This document shows, one piece after another, positions 50,301 to 63,972 of a DNA stretch of 64,000 nt (the stretch's first letter is position 1; each line of letters begins with the position of its first letter). Source of the stretch: Patagioenas fasciata (Eukaryota > Chordata > Aves > Columbiformes > Columbidae); NCBI RefSeq assembly GCF_037038585.1, contig NC_092523.1, forward strand, positions 47,075,501 through 47,139,500, read 5' to 3'. The position numbers were made by a program, and so were the translations under genes. The notes beneath the pieces are model-generated. The model was given only the letters and a program-made list of their open reading frames with translations, was not told the DNA's origin and searched no databases.

Positions 50301-53300
50301 ATTTATAAAGGCTTTTCCATGGTAGAACAGTAGGTGTGTTAGAGCTTCAAGTTCAACTCCACCAATCTTGTTGCTGTCTGAAATGTTTGTAATTGTCAGG
50401 AATTAATTTACAGACTTTCAACATACTTTCTTTTCTTGTTTAAGAACTTCCCTAATATGGAGATACAGCTTTGTCAAACAATGTTGCACGATAAATGGAT
50501 GCATCTTTCATGTGACTGTCTTAATTCAACCATGACCACACTCCACAGAACTATTCCTATCTGAACACGCAACCAGCTTCAAGTAACTCCCTTCTTCTTC
50601 TAATGAGACAAGAAAAGATAAAAGTCCAACAGATAAAATGTTTCCTTTCATCTTTTCTCACTCATCTAAACTTGATCTTAACTAGACTTGCAGCCTTGTT
50701 TGGCTGATAAGGAGCTATCTTAGGTACAACCCTTCAAGGCCAGAAAGAAAGTAATTCCCTCCTCAGAGGACCAAGGATCGTTCTCTTGGCTGTGTTCTCC
50801 AGTTTCTTCTCTAGGTTTGAGCACCACCACTGGCACAGCAGCTGATACAGCTGCTTCGGCATGTGTTCTCTCCTTAGCCTAGCTATATGTCTTCCTTTAA
50901 CAGTTTCTTAAGTAATTTCAGAGCAATTTACAGAAGAAGTCAGCACTGTTATCTCTCTTTTATAGATGAGGAAAATAAAGCACTGGGAAGTGAAACAGAA
51001 CACTAGTCACCTGTAGGACCCGTGACATAGCCAGAAACAGAAGCCACAATTCCTAAAACCCTCTATGAGGTTTTATCATTCACAGGATAATAATGCAACC
51101 TTTCATTTTAAGAGACTGATATCTTGGTGTAACCTTAGAGTTTGTCCACCTCTGCATTATGCAAGTTTTATAGCCTTGAGAAAATGGAGCTCTGTCTCTG
51201 TTGCTGCCAGCAACTGAGGAAGGTGACACTTCTCTGCCTGGCAGTGGGGTTGCTGTGTGAGTCAGCCCAGGCCTGTGACGGGGGAGATGTCTGGGCCTGG
51301 CTCCAGGGGAAAATTGCCTTCCGGTTCACGTGACTATTAAAATGCTAGTAAGGGAGACTAAGTAAATACAGAAAGAAAGGGACAACAACAAAAACAGATT
51401 AAGTTCAAAACAGCCCTCTGATAATGCTGTTACCAAGTAGCAGACCACCTGCATCAGAGATCATATACAATGACTTGCAGGCACAGTCCTTTGTAGGGAA
51501 ACATTATTGGCCGTTTATTTATGTCTCTGTGCATCTTAGTAAGTGTTTGCGAATTTAATCTGAGAAAGCTCCTGTAGGAATTACAATTGCCAACATACAA
51601 GAAATTACAGGCTAGATCAGTTATATCCATGCCCTGCGCTTCAACTATGTGATTATGCCTCTCCTCCATATATAAAATGCTTCTACAAACATTTGTGTAT
51701 TTTTTTTCACTCAGAAATATAGCCTGTTGCATTCAATCTAAAACCAGTACTTTATCTCACTATTTCATCTCTCATTTAATAAGTCTGCTGTCAAGATCTA
51801 TAAGGTCCAATGCATTGACTTGCATTAACCATACAAACATTGCCCCCATAGTTCTTGCAACCTAACAGAAACACTGACTAAAAACAAAGTTGGGTTCCAT
51901 GTCACAGGAACTACCTTAATAATTTATTTTTTTCAATACCTGTCTCCCTGCTGGTAGTGTATAGCACATAGGGTCCTGGCTCCTCCAGAGTCATGGCTTT
52001 TTCCTCCAGAGCTGGATTTATAGCATGTCTTAAGAAGTAAAGAAAATGATCCCTCTGTACTCTGTATCCAGATCAAGCTAGTTCACATTAACGATGTCAA
52101 TAATTATTTAAAACATACATAAGTTATTTAGAGTATTTGTATTCTAAACTACATTACGTCTTTCTTTGGGTTTGTTTTGGTGTCTTCATTTAATTCAAGG
52201 TCTTCAGCCAAAACCAAGGTTTTCCTGTGTAGATGTACATTTTCAAAACGACTTGACAAGGCAAATCACATACTCTGCAAAGGCAAGTAATTTGCATTTT
52301 TTTAACACTTGCATTGCATAGTGGTACTGTTGCATTTTAGCTTCAAGTCTACACAGGATCTGGATACTTTTAAAAGCATACATGTCTCTTTCCCAGATGG
52401 AAGCCACTGAGGGCTATGAAAGTAAAACCGCCTATTTGCTACAGCACTCATCACTTTGCAATGACTGCTCAAAGGATGGCAATTTCTTGGTACACACATA
52501 AGCAGCTCAGGACCTGAGCTTTTTGGTCATTAGGCTGCCAGAAAGTTAGCTAAATGCGCAATTTCTCTCCAACGCAGGACTCTAGAAATAAGTGACTATG
52601 GCAGAAATTTCCCTGCAGGTCCTTTATCTCGCTGAACAGTGTGTACTCTGCTAAAAGTGGCTATTTCTAGCATGCATCACCAGACTCAGTAACATGCATT
52701 CAAAGAACGGCACCAAATGGAGGCAACAGTTAATTCTCTCTGGAGTTGTACCTGAAACCAAGCAAAATAAATATTGCAGGTTGGCAAGCATCACTGTAGT
52801 GTAGTAGCTGCCTTCTAATTTTACTTCTATTAAAGGGATCAGAGTTGCTATGAAAATAAGAGGTGTGCTTTTCTCTGAACTTCTGATTTCTGAAACCTAA
52901 GACATCAGTACTGCACTTTAGCTTTTCCAGTGCACATGACCCCACCTAAAACACTCCTGTCTATGCTGTAGCACTGGAACAACATCCTGAGTTGCCTTTC
53001 CTTGCATTTATTACAAATAGGATCATACATGAGTAATGCACTTGTTCTGCTGATATGTATGGAGTAAATAGAGGAAGTCACCATCAGTCTGCTACCTTCC
53101 TTTTTTCCTCCATACGTCACTGAAGAGCCTTTTGTCCTCCTCATCAGGTTTTATGTCTGTCTGTGTGTATGGACATATATGCACACACTTTTCTGTATAA
53201 TCAGAATACTAACAATATGAAGGTTGTTGAGCTAGTCCAGCTAGACTTGATCACATTAGTTATCCTTGACTATAAGTTACGGAAAGACATCCAAGTATCT

Positions 53301-53536
53301 ACTATGTAGAACTGTGAAATGGAACATGTCTTCATTTGGTATAACACTGGTAAGACAGCTGTGACTTCTTCCTATTAATTATACATCATAGCTGTGTCAT
53401 GGTTTTCCACGTCACAACAATGGAATTTGGACTAAGTTACAACCAAACTATGTAGTTTCTTGACAAAAAACCCTATTACTTTCCAATCCTTTGTAAAATG
53501 GAGAAAGCTCAGGAGAATTCACATGGTAACTCATAC
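47344..53536 (-). other. TRIM2 intron with a MIR-like SINE
   Basis: 6.2 kb, phase 0. It holds a MIR-like remnant at about 50.92-51.06 kb, a near-identical short duplication (GGGATCTAAGAA(G)) at about 48351-48376, and an AT-rich, complex stretch at about 49.7-50.2 kb that contains no repeat I recognise. No nested gene is supported. A 63-codon plus frame at 51142-51333 with a hydrophobic segment has no splice, promoter or family support. Confidence 0.8.
50917..51060 (+). repeat. MIR/CORE-type ancient SINE remnant
   Basis: AGAGCAATTTACAGAAG, then TTTTATAGATGAGGAAAATAAAGCAC and a degraded GTCAC...CCAGAAACAGAAG follow the order of the old amniote SINE consensus ('...TTTTACAGATGAGGAAACTGAGGCAC...GTCACACAGC...'). 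Plus orientation, inside a TRIM2 intron and antisense to it. Ends are approximate. Confidence 0.55.
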
Positions 53537-53704
53537 CTTAAATTTTCCATCTGATGAGAATATGCTAACCCATTTGTTATCATAATCTGCAATAATGATG
53601 TCACCACTGGGATGCACAGCCACTCCTGTTGGCCGCTGCAACTGGCCAGGAGACCTTCCTCGTATGCCAAAACGGCTTTTGAACTGACCATCATTGGAAA
53701 ATAT
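53537..53704 (-). CDS. TRIM2: TRIM2 exon (NHL repeats 1 end and 2)
   Basis: 168 bases, 56 codons, phase 0 at both ends. It encodes [18 protein letters not shown], the end of blade 1, then [34 protein letters not shown], most of blade 2. The acceptor is TGTTACAG and the donor GTATGA. Confidence 0.97.
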
Positions 53705-55002
53705 CTGTAACAGAAAATGTTCATTTTAAAATTACATCTGCATAATAACATCAAGTATTTCTTGGAGCTTAGATTTTAGCAAGTCCCTAATGAACACTAT
53801 AGCCAAGAAGAGAGTTAGCAACATGAAGCACTTTTACATGGTCCATATTTTAAAATTATATTCTTAATTTAAGAAGAGGCTTCCACCTGGACCCCAATTT
53901 CAAAATAAGTTCTCTGCACTTACATTGCACTGTTTCTTCAGTGATCTCAAAGTACTTTACAAACATTAGTGAATTAAGCTTCACAATATCCCTCTCAGCT
54001 GGAAGGAAGTGGTATTACTCCCATATTAAAAATGAGGAAACTGAGGTACTGAGTGACTCGGCCACTGTCGAACACCGAGTCTGTAGAAAACATAGGAATA
54101 GAAGCTAAAAGAGAACTTCAAAATTTAATTATTTGACTTAGGGATAAGTACTAGGCCATTTCCTGAGAGATGCTTTAGCCACATAAAATTCAGTCTACGG
54201 GTTGTGTCCCCACGCCAGGTAATTAGATATTGAAATTCCTCTGGAGTGGCTGCAAATTACAAAGTGTGAGAGTGCTGATTAATATTTGACTCTCTCTCTT
54301 TGAAAAGGCCTGGAAAAACGTTCTTACTGCACATTGTTGCTTGTTCTCACGTACTAAAGAGCAAGCCACACACTGCTGCCTTGTTCATTGCTACCACATG
54401 GGCATCCTGAAGAGTGATGACAAATTGTTAATGGTAAAAAATATACATGGCAAGCAAAAGGAAAAACACAGTTTGATTTCACAAAGGTTACAGAAGCCAA
54501 GAAATCATGATTGTCAGGGGTGCTACCACAGAAAAGATTTGATAAATGATGTCAGCCAGAAAAGCCAATTAAGTAGATTAAAGCCATTTGAAAATTACAT
54601 CTACATGTTTATTTTTGTATTTGCTTAAGAAATAAAATTTGCGGCACTTTGGCCTAGATTTATATTTGGAAACATGGATTGATAAATTTACAATGTAAAA
54701 TGGTAGTTACAAAAATGCACTTTTCCAGATTATTGCACTGCTTGTTTTCTTCATTCTTTGCCAAACATCATAAGGAAGGGAAATAAACACTGCCATACAT
54801 ACTAGATACACTGTAGATCTGAAAAAGATAGCTGCAAGTCAATAAGATGGAACGATAATGGATGATAAACAAATTGAGATCCTTCTGTATTTTCTATATC
54901 TGCTTGAATTGTACAAATTCTGTCTTTCCTGGACTACAAAGAAGGGAGTGGTGTGCGGGTAGGGAGAAAAAGAAAAATACTGGAAGTGGCATATCCTCAT
55001 AC
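53705..55002 (-). other. TRIM2 intron with a MIR-like SINE
   Basis: 1.3 kb, phase 0. The only feature seen is the SINE remnant at about 53.93-54.11 kb. A 95-codon plus frame at 54341-54628 looks like chance. Confidence 0.86.
53925..54115 (+). repeat. MIR/CORE-type ancient SINE remnant
   Basis: Well preserved in order: GATCTCAAAGTACTTTACAAACATTA, AAGCTTCACAATATCCCTCTC, then GTATTACTCCCATATTAAAAATGAGGAAACTGAGG, and a closing GAGTCTGTAG...AGGAATAGAA. These are the words of old amniote SINEs with CORE/MIR or L3-type bodies. Plus orientation, antisense to TRIM2, about 220 bases upstream of an exon acceptor. This is the clearer of the two copies. Confidence 0.68.
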
Positions 55003-55106
55003 CTGCACACACTGATTGTTACTGTCTGCTATTAATATTTTTCCATTTGTAGATGCAGCTACACCTTGAAGATTTGTAAACTCCCCTTTGTTTCTTCCTT
55101 TGGTGC
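55003..55106 (-). CDS. TRIM2: TRIM2 exon (NHL repeat 1)
   Basis: 104 bases, starting with the last two bases of a Gly codon and ending in phase 0. It encodes (G)[34 protein letters not shown], the first NHL blade. The acceptor is AATTTTAG and the donor GTATGA. It joins the G left over from the exon at 63973-64000. Confidence 0.96.
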
Positions 55107-58100
55107 CTAAAATTGAACACAAAGCACATAAGAAATCAGGTTAGATGGGACTTACCAGTTAGGACCTAAATGCCAACAACATGCATTTAATACATCCTGG
55201 ATCTATAGATTTCTGTTTTGAAGAGTTCTTATCACTGCTACAACTTCAAAGAACTGTATCAGTAACAGAACCGCAGTTCTAAGTGCAAGGAAGTGTTCTT
55301 TGGCATATGTACCATCTAGGCCCCCCCATCAACGTGATTACCTCTCTGGCCTTCAGAAATAGAAGGGTTCACAATTTGTCTCTTGAGTGAGGGAACTAGT
55401 ACAATGTTTTTTCGTAAGTTATAGACTTTTTTTGAACTGCAGATTTTTATTCAACTGAGAAAGCAATGAAAGGGACAGTACTGTGGGAACATACACGCAG
55501 AGGCTAAGATAAGAACCAGGAGAAATGACAAGGTTTTAGTACAATTACCTAAATCTCCTCAGTGAAGTCACTAAGTTGAGATAAAACATATTGGTGATCG
55601 CTTTGCATGGAGCCATTTTGTTATTCACTCATACACAGTTCTTAGCCACAGGCTTTAAAATTTTCCTTAGAAGGAAAACTCAGATGGAGGACTGATTTTG
55701 AGTGATTGGGACATGTGGGCCAAAGAAAACAAATACCTGGAGACTGAATGCTTCTGTGAAGACCTTAGATTGTTCTAATAAAGCAATATACATAAACAGA
55801 GGTCCCATTTTTACCCAGACAAATGCACATAGAACTGTGTTTTCCTCAGTAGCTTAAGGGGATAAGGAGCTGTAAAATGTCTAATTTTCACAAAAGTTCA
55901 TTAATTTTAGGTGCCTTGTTACTTAGTTGTTTGTTCTGCAATGTTCCAAGGAGAGTCACACAGCAAACTGATGTCTTTAAAAGGTCAGCCCTAAAGCGTT
56001 TGGTCCAAATTACACCTGGAGCACACAAACAGTATCTGAATTCTTGCTTTGTTTGTAAAGGAGGCTCAGGGGTCTTTAGACAAGACTACAATTATGATCT
56101 TGGACTCCAAGGTTATTAATAATGAATGAATTAATTTTGAAACAAAATTACTATATAAGATGTTCTTTGCAAGACTTGGATGCAGCACTGTTTTTCTTGG
56201 TTAAGTATTTTTACAAGCATTTACTGGCTTTGTATCAGACCTTACTTGGTTTCAATATGTGGTTTTGACTGAAAAACTCGTATTTTATTTTAGTCAGTCC
56301 AAAATATCCTGCAGCTCAGTGATTAAAACTGTGATGCCCAATATAAGACATACATATTAGCTCTAATTTGTATTTAGCTCTCATTAGGCATGTGTATGCT
56401 CTTGACAACCGTTCTTTCTGCTGCGGTGATGGCTGTGGGATGTGAATTTCCTGTCACTGGATAACAAGCAACATTTAATTCCTCTGCACTTGGTGCTGCA
56501 GGCATGTCCCTTTGTTTCAAGGCTTGTTTTCTTGAACTCCATATGCTCCATCCTCTAAACAAGGCAAATACTTCTCAGTTTTTGTGCTGCATGGGGAAAG
56601 TGTATATTCAGGGGATAGTGAGTTACACAACAATTACATTACCCACACTTGAGCCATTTCTGTGTATTCTTTTAATGACCAGCGCCTGAGGGATGCATGC
56701 GGTAATTTTTTTTTCCACCGTATGCTAATGATAAGTTTCCTTTTTGCCTTTCAGCCAAAGAGAATGGATGAAAAGGCAGAAACATTCTTTTTACTACTGA
56801 GAGTAAAGGGAAAACATTTGTTAGAAAAGAGAAGGCATAAGCTAGAGCATCTGGAACCAACTAGCACAAACTTCATGTAATGTATACTCTTTACCCTTAG
56901 AAAAGTGTTCTTTAAAAACTAAATTCCTTGACTTTCAAGATAAGAGAGACCTATATAAAGAGTTACTCTTCAGTGAGACCTTGTAAACATACATCAAAGG
57001 GAAAACAGAAGAAATTACCCAGGAATGCCATAGTCACATTTCACACTAAGTTTAAGAAATAATATTTTATTAGGCACAGCATGCAGATGAAATTCAGCTC
57101 CATGAAGCATCCTTGTACACAGTACTTTGCAGCTATTAAACCAGTCACATAGGTCCTAATTAGCACACAGACCTGAAGAAGAAAGCTGAGGTTAGTGAAG
57201 TACAGCTTACTTCCTAACTTATGTTCAGGAGGAAACGAGATAAGTTTGAACTTTCTGATTTGAATAATTCACTGTGCCAGCAAAGACATGAATCCAAGCA
57301 CAGCCAGTGGCAGAAGTTCAGATGATGAGAGGAAAGCTCGTAGTAAAGTATGTCAGCCTCTGGAAAACCAGGCTCCTGCAACCGACTGTCAAAGGATGAT
57401 CATTTCTCCCTGTACGTAGGGATTCCTGCTTCATAAACATACCTGCCTGAGAGAGAGTCTTCAGTAAATCTTTTCCTGCAAGATACCAACCCTCTGTGCC
57501 AAGGCATGCCATGTTTTTTCTTTTGTCCATCATGAGCAGTCACCCATCACTCCTTAGCCTAGGGAGGCACCAACATTTCAAATGCACAGGGCTGGAACCA
57601 GAGGATGATTGTGGGATCGTCATTCCAGCATTTCCCAAGCAGCCTGGTTTAGAGATGACAGCTGGCCTCTCTCGTGCCTGTCTTTGCCCAGCCTTACCTC
57701 CCTCCTGTTCTGAGATATTGTGGGGTATAAAGGAGGAAAAGGCACACATTTCACTGCAACTTCTGTGGCAAGCTGCTGGGGACTGGGAGAGGATGACAGA
57801 GTTTTCAAAAGGAGAAGGCTGAACAGAATTATTAGGAAGCAGATCAGTGGTCTCTGGAACAGCTTCTTTTACATCATCTTTGTATGCAGATAATAAACAG
57901 ATTTGCCTTAGCTCCGTCTAATTCCTTCTGGTGTTACTGAGCATAGCCTGCACAAACCAATTAATTGAGCTTTGAAGATATGCTTTCAACAAAACAGTAT
58001 CCATTTTCAGTTCAAGACAATCTAGCACACACAAAATGCTTCATAATTTCAAATGTTTATTCTTGCACAATAGAGGCCAGATTGAATCTTGCCAGAAAAC

Positions 58101-61100
58101 GAAGGGGAAAAAGAATCTAAAAGCCCATTAACAGCACAGAAGATGTTAAAAATTACATCATATAACTTCAATAAGAATCTGCTCTGTAAGTGCTGGGCAT
58201 CCGGACAAACCTGTTGGACAATGCAGTTTTGATGCACATAGTGACAGAAGGAGCAGTTTTTGCTTTCTAAATTTTACTAATATAGATAATAACCTCCCTG
58301 CTTGCTAACCTAGATTTAACAGCTTTCTAAAACAAATAAAGACTATGTCACTGCCCCTAGCAGGAAGGGAATGGATTCAGAGAGACAAAAACCCTGCAGA
58401 AAGATTACAAATTAACGGACAGACTTCAGAGGTTGCAAGTAACCATAACATGTTGTGTAAGTACCTGCCTACAACACTTCATATACTTCTTGGACTGTTC
58501 TCTACATGAGCAAAAGGATAAAACTAAACATATTTACTGCATAGACAGGTATCAAAGATTTATTTTCTTGTTCCCTAGCTTTGTTTCTTTTTTCCTCAGA
58601 GTGCCAAAATATATTTAGTAAAAGCTTATGTTGCGAGGATGTGATGCCATCTCTCATAATAGATACGGCTGAAATGCAAAAGGCTCTGTAGTAAAACTGC
58701 ACCAAATCGGGTTGTTAACAAGCTATGTGCTTATTGTAAAGTAAATGTCAGTGTTTCTAATCCAAGTTTCCATGCAAATCTAAGTTTTAAAATCAATTGT
58801 TCTGTTGCGTGAAAGCACACAATGCTTGTAACCTTTAAAGAAGAATTAATAATTCAGTAGGAACTCTGGTAGATACTCCCACATGCTGTTAGTAGTGAAG
58901 TTTGGGTTGATATGTATTAATTTGCTTTACATAGCATCTGTCCCTAAAAGCTTGCCCAAGACCACCTCCAAGCCTTGCTTGTGCAGCAGAGCCCTTGCTG
59001 CCACAGTAGGGTATGCACAAATCCGAGGGGCAGGTGCACCTCAGAAGCAGTTCTTTGCCAGTACAGCAGCAAAACCTCAAATTGCATGAATCAAACCAAG
59101 ATGAGGTCTCTGTCATGAGGATATCAGACCCACCTGGAGATTTTGCCAACAATGTGATATCAGAGTTTTTCAGCCCTCATCCAATACAGGTGTAACTGCA
59201 AAACCATGCAGTGTTAGCCTGGCCAAATTTCGCACTGGCCATCACAAACCCATAAAGAGTTCATGACAAGCCTCAGAGGGATTTAAGTTAATGAACTGGA
59301 AAATGAAATTCTATTTCCCCGTTACTAGGCTTTCCTATTTCTACATAAGTATAAATTCTGCATAGAAAACATCTCACTATTTCATACTACTTACTAATGG
59401 GTTTGTTCCAGAGTTCTGAAGCAGAGAATGAAGAACAACAGATTAAAGTGTGTCAGAGGGGCCTCTGTATTTAATGTATCATACTTCTGCGCTACACAGA
59501 ACAACTAGATCTACACAACCCTTCCTTCTCCCATGTCCTTAGCCAGGCTGTGATTTGGCCAGGACAGGACCTTGCTGGAAAGGCAGAGAAGGGATAGGGG
59601 AATGGGAAGAAGCAGGTGTTGCTTGCCAGAGGGAAGAAGGTTCCTCTGGACCATTCATACAAGAGGGCTAACTGCAGATGGAAAAATTAATGCTTTTTTC
59701 AAGAAGATGTTTACCCATGTAACCCACTTGTATTTTTGTAAAATTTCAAAAAGTGAGTATGTATAGGCAGCCTTGTTCCTGTTAAACAGGACAGTCCAAA
59801 ACAGAGTTTCAGGCAGAACCCCTCATGCTCCCCCTGAGCCTGCTTTTAAATTGCACTGAAGCTACTATAACACAGATCTTGTTCATGAGTTTTTATGTGG
59901 AGTAAATTCACAATAAGGCTCCTTAATTCACCATTGATAACAGACCAGAAGATGCATCTGCACCTGGTAAGGAGGCTGACAGAAAGTATTGTTAAAGGCA
60001 CTTTCTTTCTCCTGTTTTGTTTTTTTTAATTGGAGTGAATTACACACGTTAAATATACCAGTTAATCTTAGATGTGCAGTTACATCACTGAACAGACAAC
60101 TAAGAACAGGGAAAACTGAACTTTCTAGCAGAGAGCCAACTCTCCATCTGGCTGACTCTGATGCCAATCCCAAATATAAATAAACTAAGAGAAAAAGCAG
60201 TTAAAGTGAGAAATAGCACCACTACTGCTAAATGGTGTCAAAGAACCCACTCATGAAAATTGTCAGAAGACAAAAAAATACCAAGGCATATGGCACATCA
60301 CAGCAGAGCTAGAGCACAAGATGGGGTCCTGGAGAGAGTAGCAAACTGATGCCACCCATTGCTCTTAACCCTCCTTTGAAGGACATGGGAGAGATTTACC
60401 AGGGAAGGTGGAAGTGGCTGACACTGTGAACATCCTTCACCTCCACATACCACTGCTCAGCACAGGTCTAATGCACAAAAGCAGAGTAATGCAAAAGAGC
60501 CTTCCCTCTCACTTTTGTGTTTCCTACTACTTGTAGAGGTAGCAAAAACCATTGCACAACAATTATTTTCTGGGTATCTTAAGCACATTCTTCTTTTCAT
60601 TTGTATAAACTAGGTATGTGCTACACAGATACCGCATGGACACACTCTTAGAGATTACACCTGTTTAAAAAAAATTTAAAAGGCTGAGGATGTAAATTAT
60701 TGAGAAAGGAGGAAGCAAGAAATATTCTATTCTTGTAAATAATAAATTACATGAATGTATGAATGTGCAATCGCTTGACCTTAAAACATCTGAATAGAAC
60801 CACCTGCCATTTTTAAAGCCATGAATAACAGAATTGGCAAAAGATACAATGCCCAATTCCCCATGAATGAAAGCACTTAACTGTACTAATGTTGTATTAA
60901 TGCTATCTCTGTTAATACTAGCACAAGAACAATCTCCTGCTATGAGCTCATCAATTTACTTGTGCATAAAGCCCATATACCAGCATACATACAATAGCAT
61001 ACTCCGTATACCTGGATGCCCATAGGAATATTACAGTATGATTTTCCAACACAGCTGTATGAGCTTCTGGCAGCCAAAATATATGATTTATCTTGCCTGG

Positions 61101-63972
61101 TTTAAAATACAAACCCAGATTTGTCCGGGGCCATCAGATGAATTCAACAATGGGTTCAAAATTGAGATATGCAGTTGTGTTGGAAAACAGTGCTAAACTT
61201 TATTTTACATTACCTCATCAAAAAATGAACTGAACCTCAACTTTTTGAAGTGAGCTGACACTGGAACTAAATGAACTCTTAAATCCATGAAGGCAATCCC
61301 TGTGAAAATATCAGAAGTTTTACTTGTCTTCATTAATTTTGCATATTTTGGAAGAGTGTAAAAAGTTAGAGCATTACAGCTGCAATGGCTTAAGAGACCT
61401 TTCAGATGATGCATAAGCCCACGGAAACCCAGAGGGACATCTCTATGTTAGGTCATTCTGTGAAACAATTGGCTGAAAACTGAACATGTAATAGGATGAA
61501 GTACTACTCTCAGCTCAGTTTTTCAATAAAATAGCAACCTATATATCCCAAATATGGACACTCCTTAGAGGTTTCATCAAAGCGAAAGCTCTGAGACATG
61601 CATAGCTCTTGTTCTAATTATTTTCTCTTGTTTTTTGGGAGGGTAGAGCGGTGAAGAAGGGGAGGATACAGAACTCCAAAATGAAGCACATGGTCACGAT
61701 TGTATCACAACAGAAAGAAAGGACACTGCACTTCTTGGAAAACATTTCAGACTTCTAGAGTTTATGGTGTTTTGGAGACAATAGTTAAAAGAAAAAAGAA
61801 CAGAAAACAACAACAACAGCAAAAACAAACAAACAAACAAAAAAAAACACCCCACACCACCACTGCCATACCACTATTTGCTAATCAGGCCAGAAACTGC
61901 TCACTAGAAGCAAGGGTTACAGAAGCAGAAGTTACAAACTGTAATCACTTTAATCCATACTAAAAGCATTGTAAGAAGAGTATTAACGGATTCTAAATAA
62001 TTTAGATATTTTCAGGACATATATTTAAAAAAGAAAAAAGAAAATTGGATCTACAATTTTCCCACTAGGACAAATTACTGTTTGATATATGTGAACAAGA
62101 AGGCTTTGCATTCAGTGAAGGTGTCAGCCCCGATGGGTAACAGAGCCCCCGGCTACTCACAGGCACAGTGCACCTGTGCAGGCTTTTCTATCCTGCTCCT
62201 GCCTACTACAGACCCACAGACTCTGCCTGAATCTGTCCATCCAGGCCCTTCTCTTTCTAGCAGACAACATCACAACTGTTCCAGAAGAGATTAGAGAGAG
62301 ATTTTCTTTCTAGATCAGGTTCAGACTTTATTCTTAACTGTTTTGTTAAGCTTGTCTAAAAACAGAGGCCAAAAAAGATCTAGGCTACATTTATACCTTC
62401 TGCCACTGCTACCAGTACCAGCAGTGAAGCTGCATTTGGGAAGAGCCACAAGTCCATTTGCATTCCAGCAGGAGCCTGAGGCTGATCACTCTGCCCTGTG
62501 CAAGGGCTTCTCTCCCCACAGGATTGCTAACAGGTTCTTCCAGTGGTGACTAAAGCAATAGCTTTTGCAACAAGAACACTCTCCTGCTAAAGGGCGGGCT
62601 ATGTCTGGGTGCTAATTTAACAAAGGTTGCCTATGAGATTTGGATGGTAGCGCACGGTTACTGCCAAGTAGGGTTGGCTTTAACTTCAGTGTGAATTGTT
62701 CTACATCATATTCGTAACTTTTTATTCAGCAGTCACCAGAAAACTTAGCCTCAGTGACAATAAAGCTGGATATCATTGCCTCTGTGAAAAAATGCTGTGA
62801 TTTCTTATATTTATGGGGTCATTTATCATACAAAGAAATGCACTGGCCATCTCAGAAAGGCTGGTCATTTTATGAGTAGCTCCACCCAAAGGTTTCAGTG
62901 TACTGTCCTGTTCAGCCAGCAATGCACGCTTGCTGAATACATTTTCTGATACAAAACCACTATGTTATTGCATGTACTCTTTGTCATCGCAAGAACTTAT
63001 TAGAAATACTGATGGATAGAAATTAGCTGGACAGGGATAACCAACTGACAAATGATGTCCAGATGAATTTTCAATAGCATTATTTCAAAACCCTCCAGGA
63101 TGAACCACCATCCATGCTCTGCTACAAAGGGGAAAGTCACCTTGCCGACTGGTTGTCAAACTTCGTAACACATACTGCTAAAATGGTAACTTGTAAATAT
63201 TAAGAGTTAACTTGCTTTTTTCTTGAGTTGTGCAAAGTGAAAAGTATTTTCTAACTATATAAGCAGACATTATAGAAACACAATAAATACAGACTTTTAA
63301 AATTATTATTGTATAGTTTAAAAACAGTGTACATAAAAGACCTGAAAAAAATATCACAGTAAACGACCCAAGATGTTATATTTTACCAAGCATTACAAGT
63401 CTACAGATTTAGAGATAACATCACACTATATAAAAAAGCAAACATGTTTAGAAATTTCTGGGGACTGGGAGGAGGGTAGCAAATAAAGGAAATTGTCATT
63501 TTGTCGTAGGCTGACATAATGAAATAAATATATATGACCATAGGATTCAGTATATATAGTTCCAGGTTACTTAATTAGATTAATCTATAGGGCAACAATT
63601 TTAGGGGAGGAATCTTCCTACTTCCCTTCTTGCCTTGCAACTTTTTAAAGAAGTATTTTAATCTAATATGAAGCATTGATCTTGTTATATTTTTATTTTA
63701 TGTTGCCCAATACAGTACAGAAGAGGTGGTAAAATATTTTATCAAATGTATGCATTTTTCAACTCAAATACCAGTTAAATATTTGCTGCAAACAGAATTT
63801 CTGAAGCATGTGTTTAAAATTTATGTATTAAAAAAATCAAGAGTCCTAAAGGCATTACCAGGTTTCTCTGCTTACAGCTTTACCTTTAAAATATTTTAAC
63901 TTCTAGATTTTTTCATCCAGTGTCCCTGAACTATTTTTAAGCATGTCAATAGGGAGCAGATAAGCCACCTAC
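55107..63972 (-). other. TRIM2 intron between filamin-linker exon and NHL 1
   Basis: 8.9 kb, phase 1, the longest TRIM2 intron in the window. AT-rich with a few GC-richer patches (about 57.5-57.8 and 58.95-59.15 kb). An (AAC)/(AAAC)n stretch lies at about 61807-61848. Frames up to 108 codons (57496-57822 plus) lack family motifs. No nested gene, RNA gene or identifiable transposon was seen. Confidence 0.8.
61807..61848. repeat. (AAC)n/(AAAC)n simple repeat
   Basis: AACAACAACAAC-like units pass into four AAAC units and an A run, in a TRIM2 intron. Confidence 0.85.

Noticed and set aside
51142..51333. 63-codon plus frame with a hydrophobic, signal-peptide-like stretch
   Set aside because: Short, in a TRIM2 intron just after an old SINE, with no promoter, partner exon or family match.
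57496..57822. 108-codon plus frame and overlapping minus frames in the long TRIM2 intron
   Set aside because: Mildly GC-richer sequence leaves several frames open at once and no protein is recognised.
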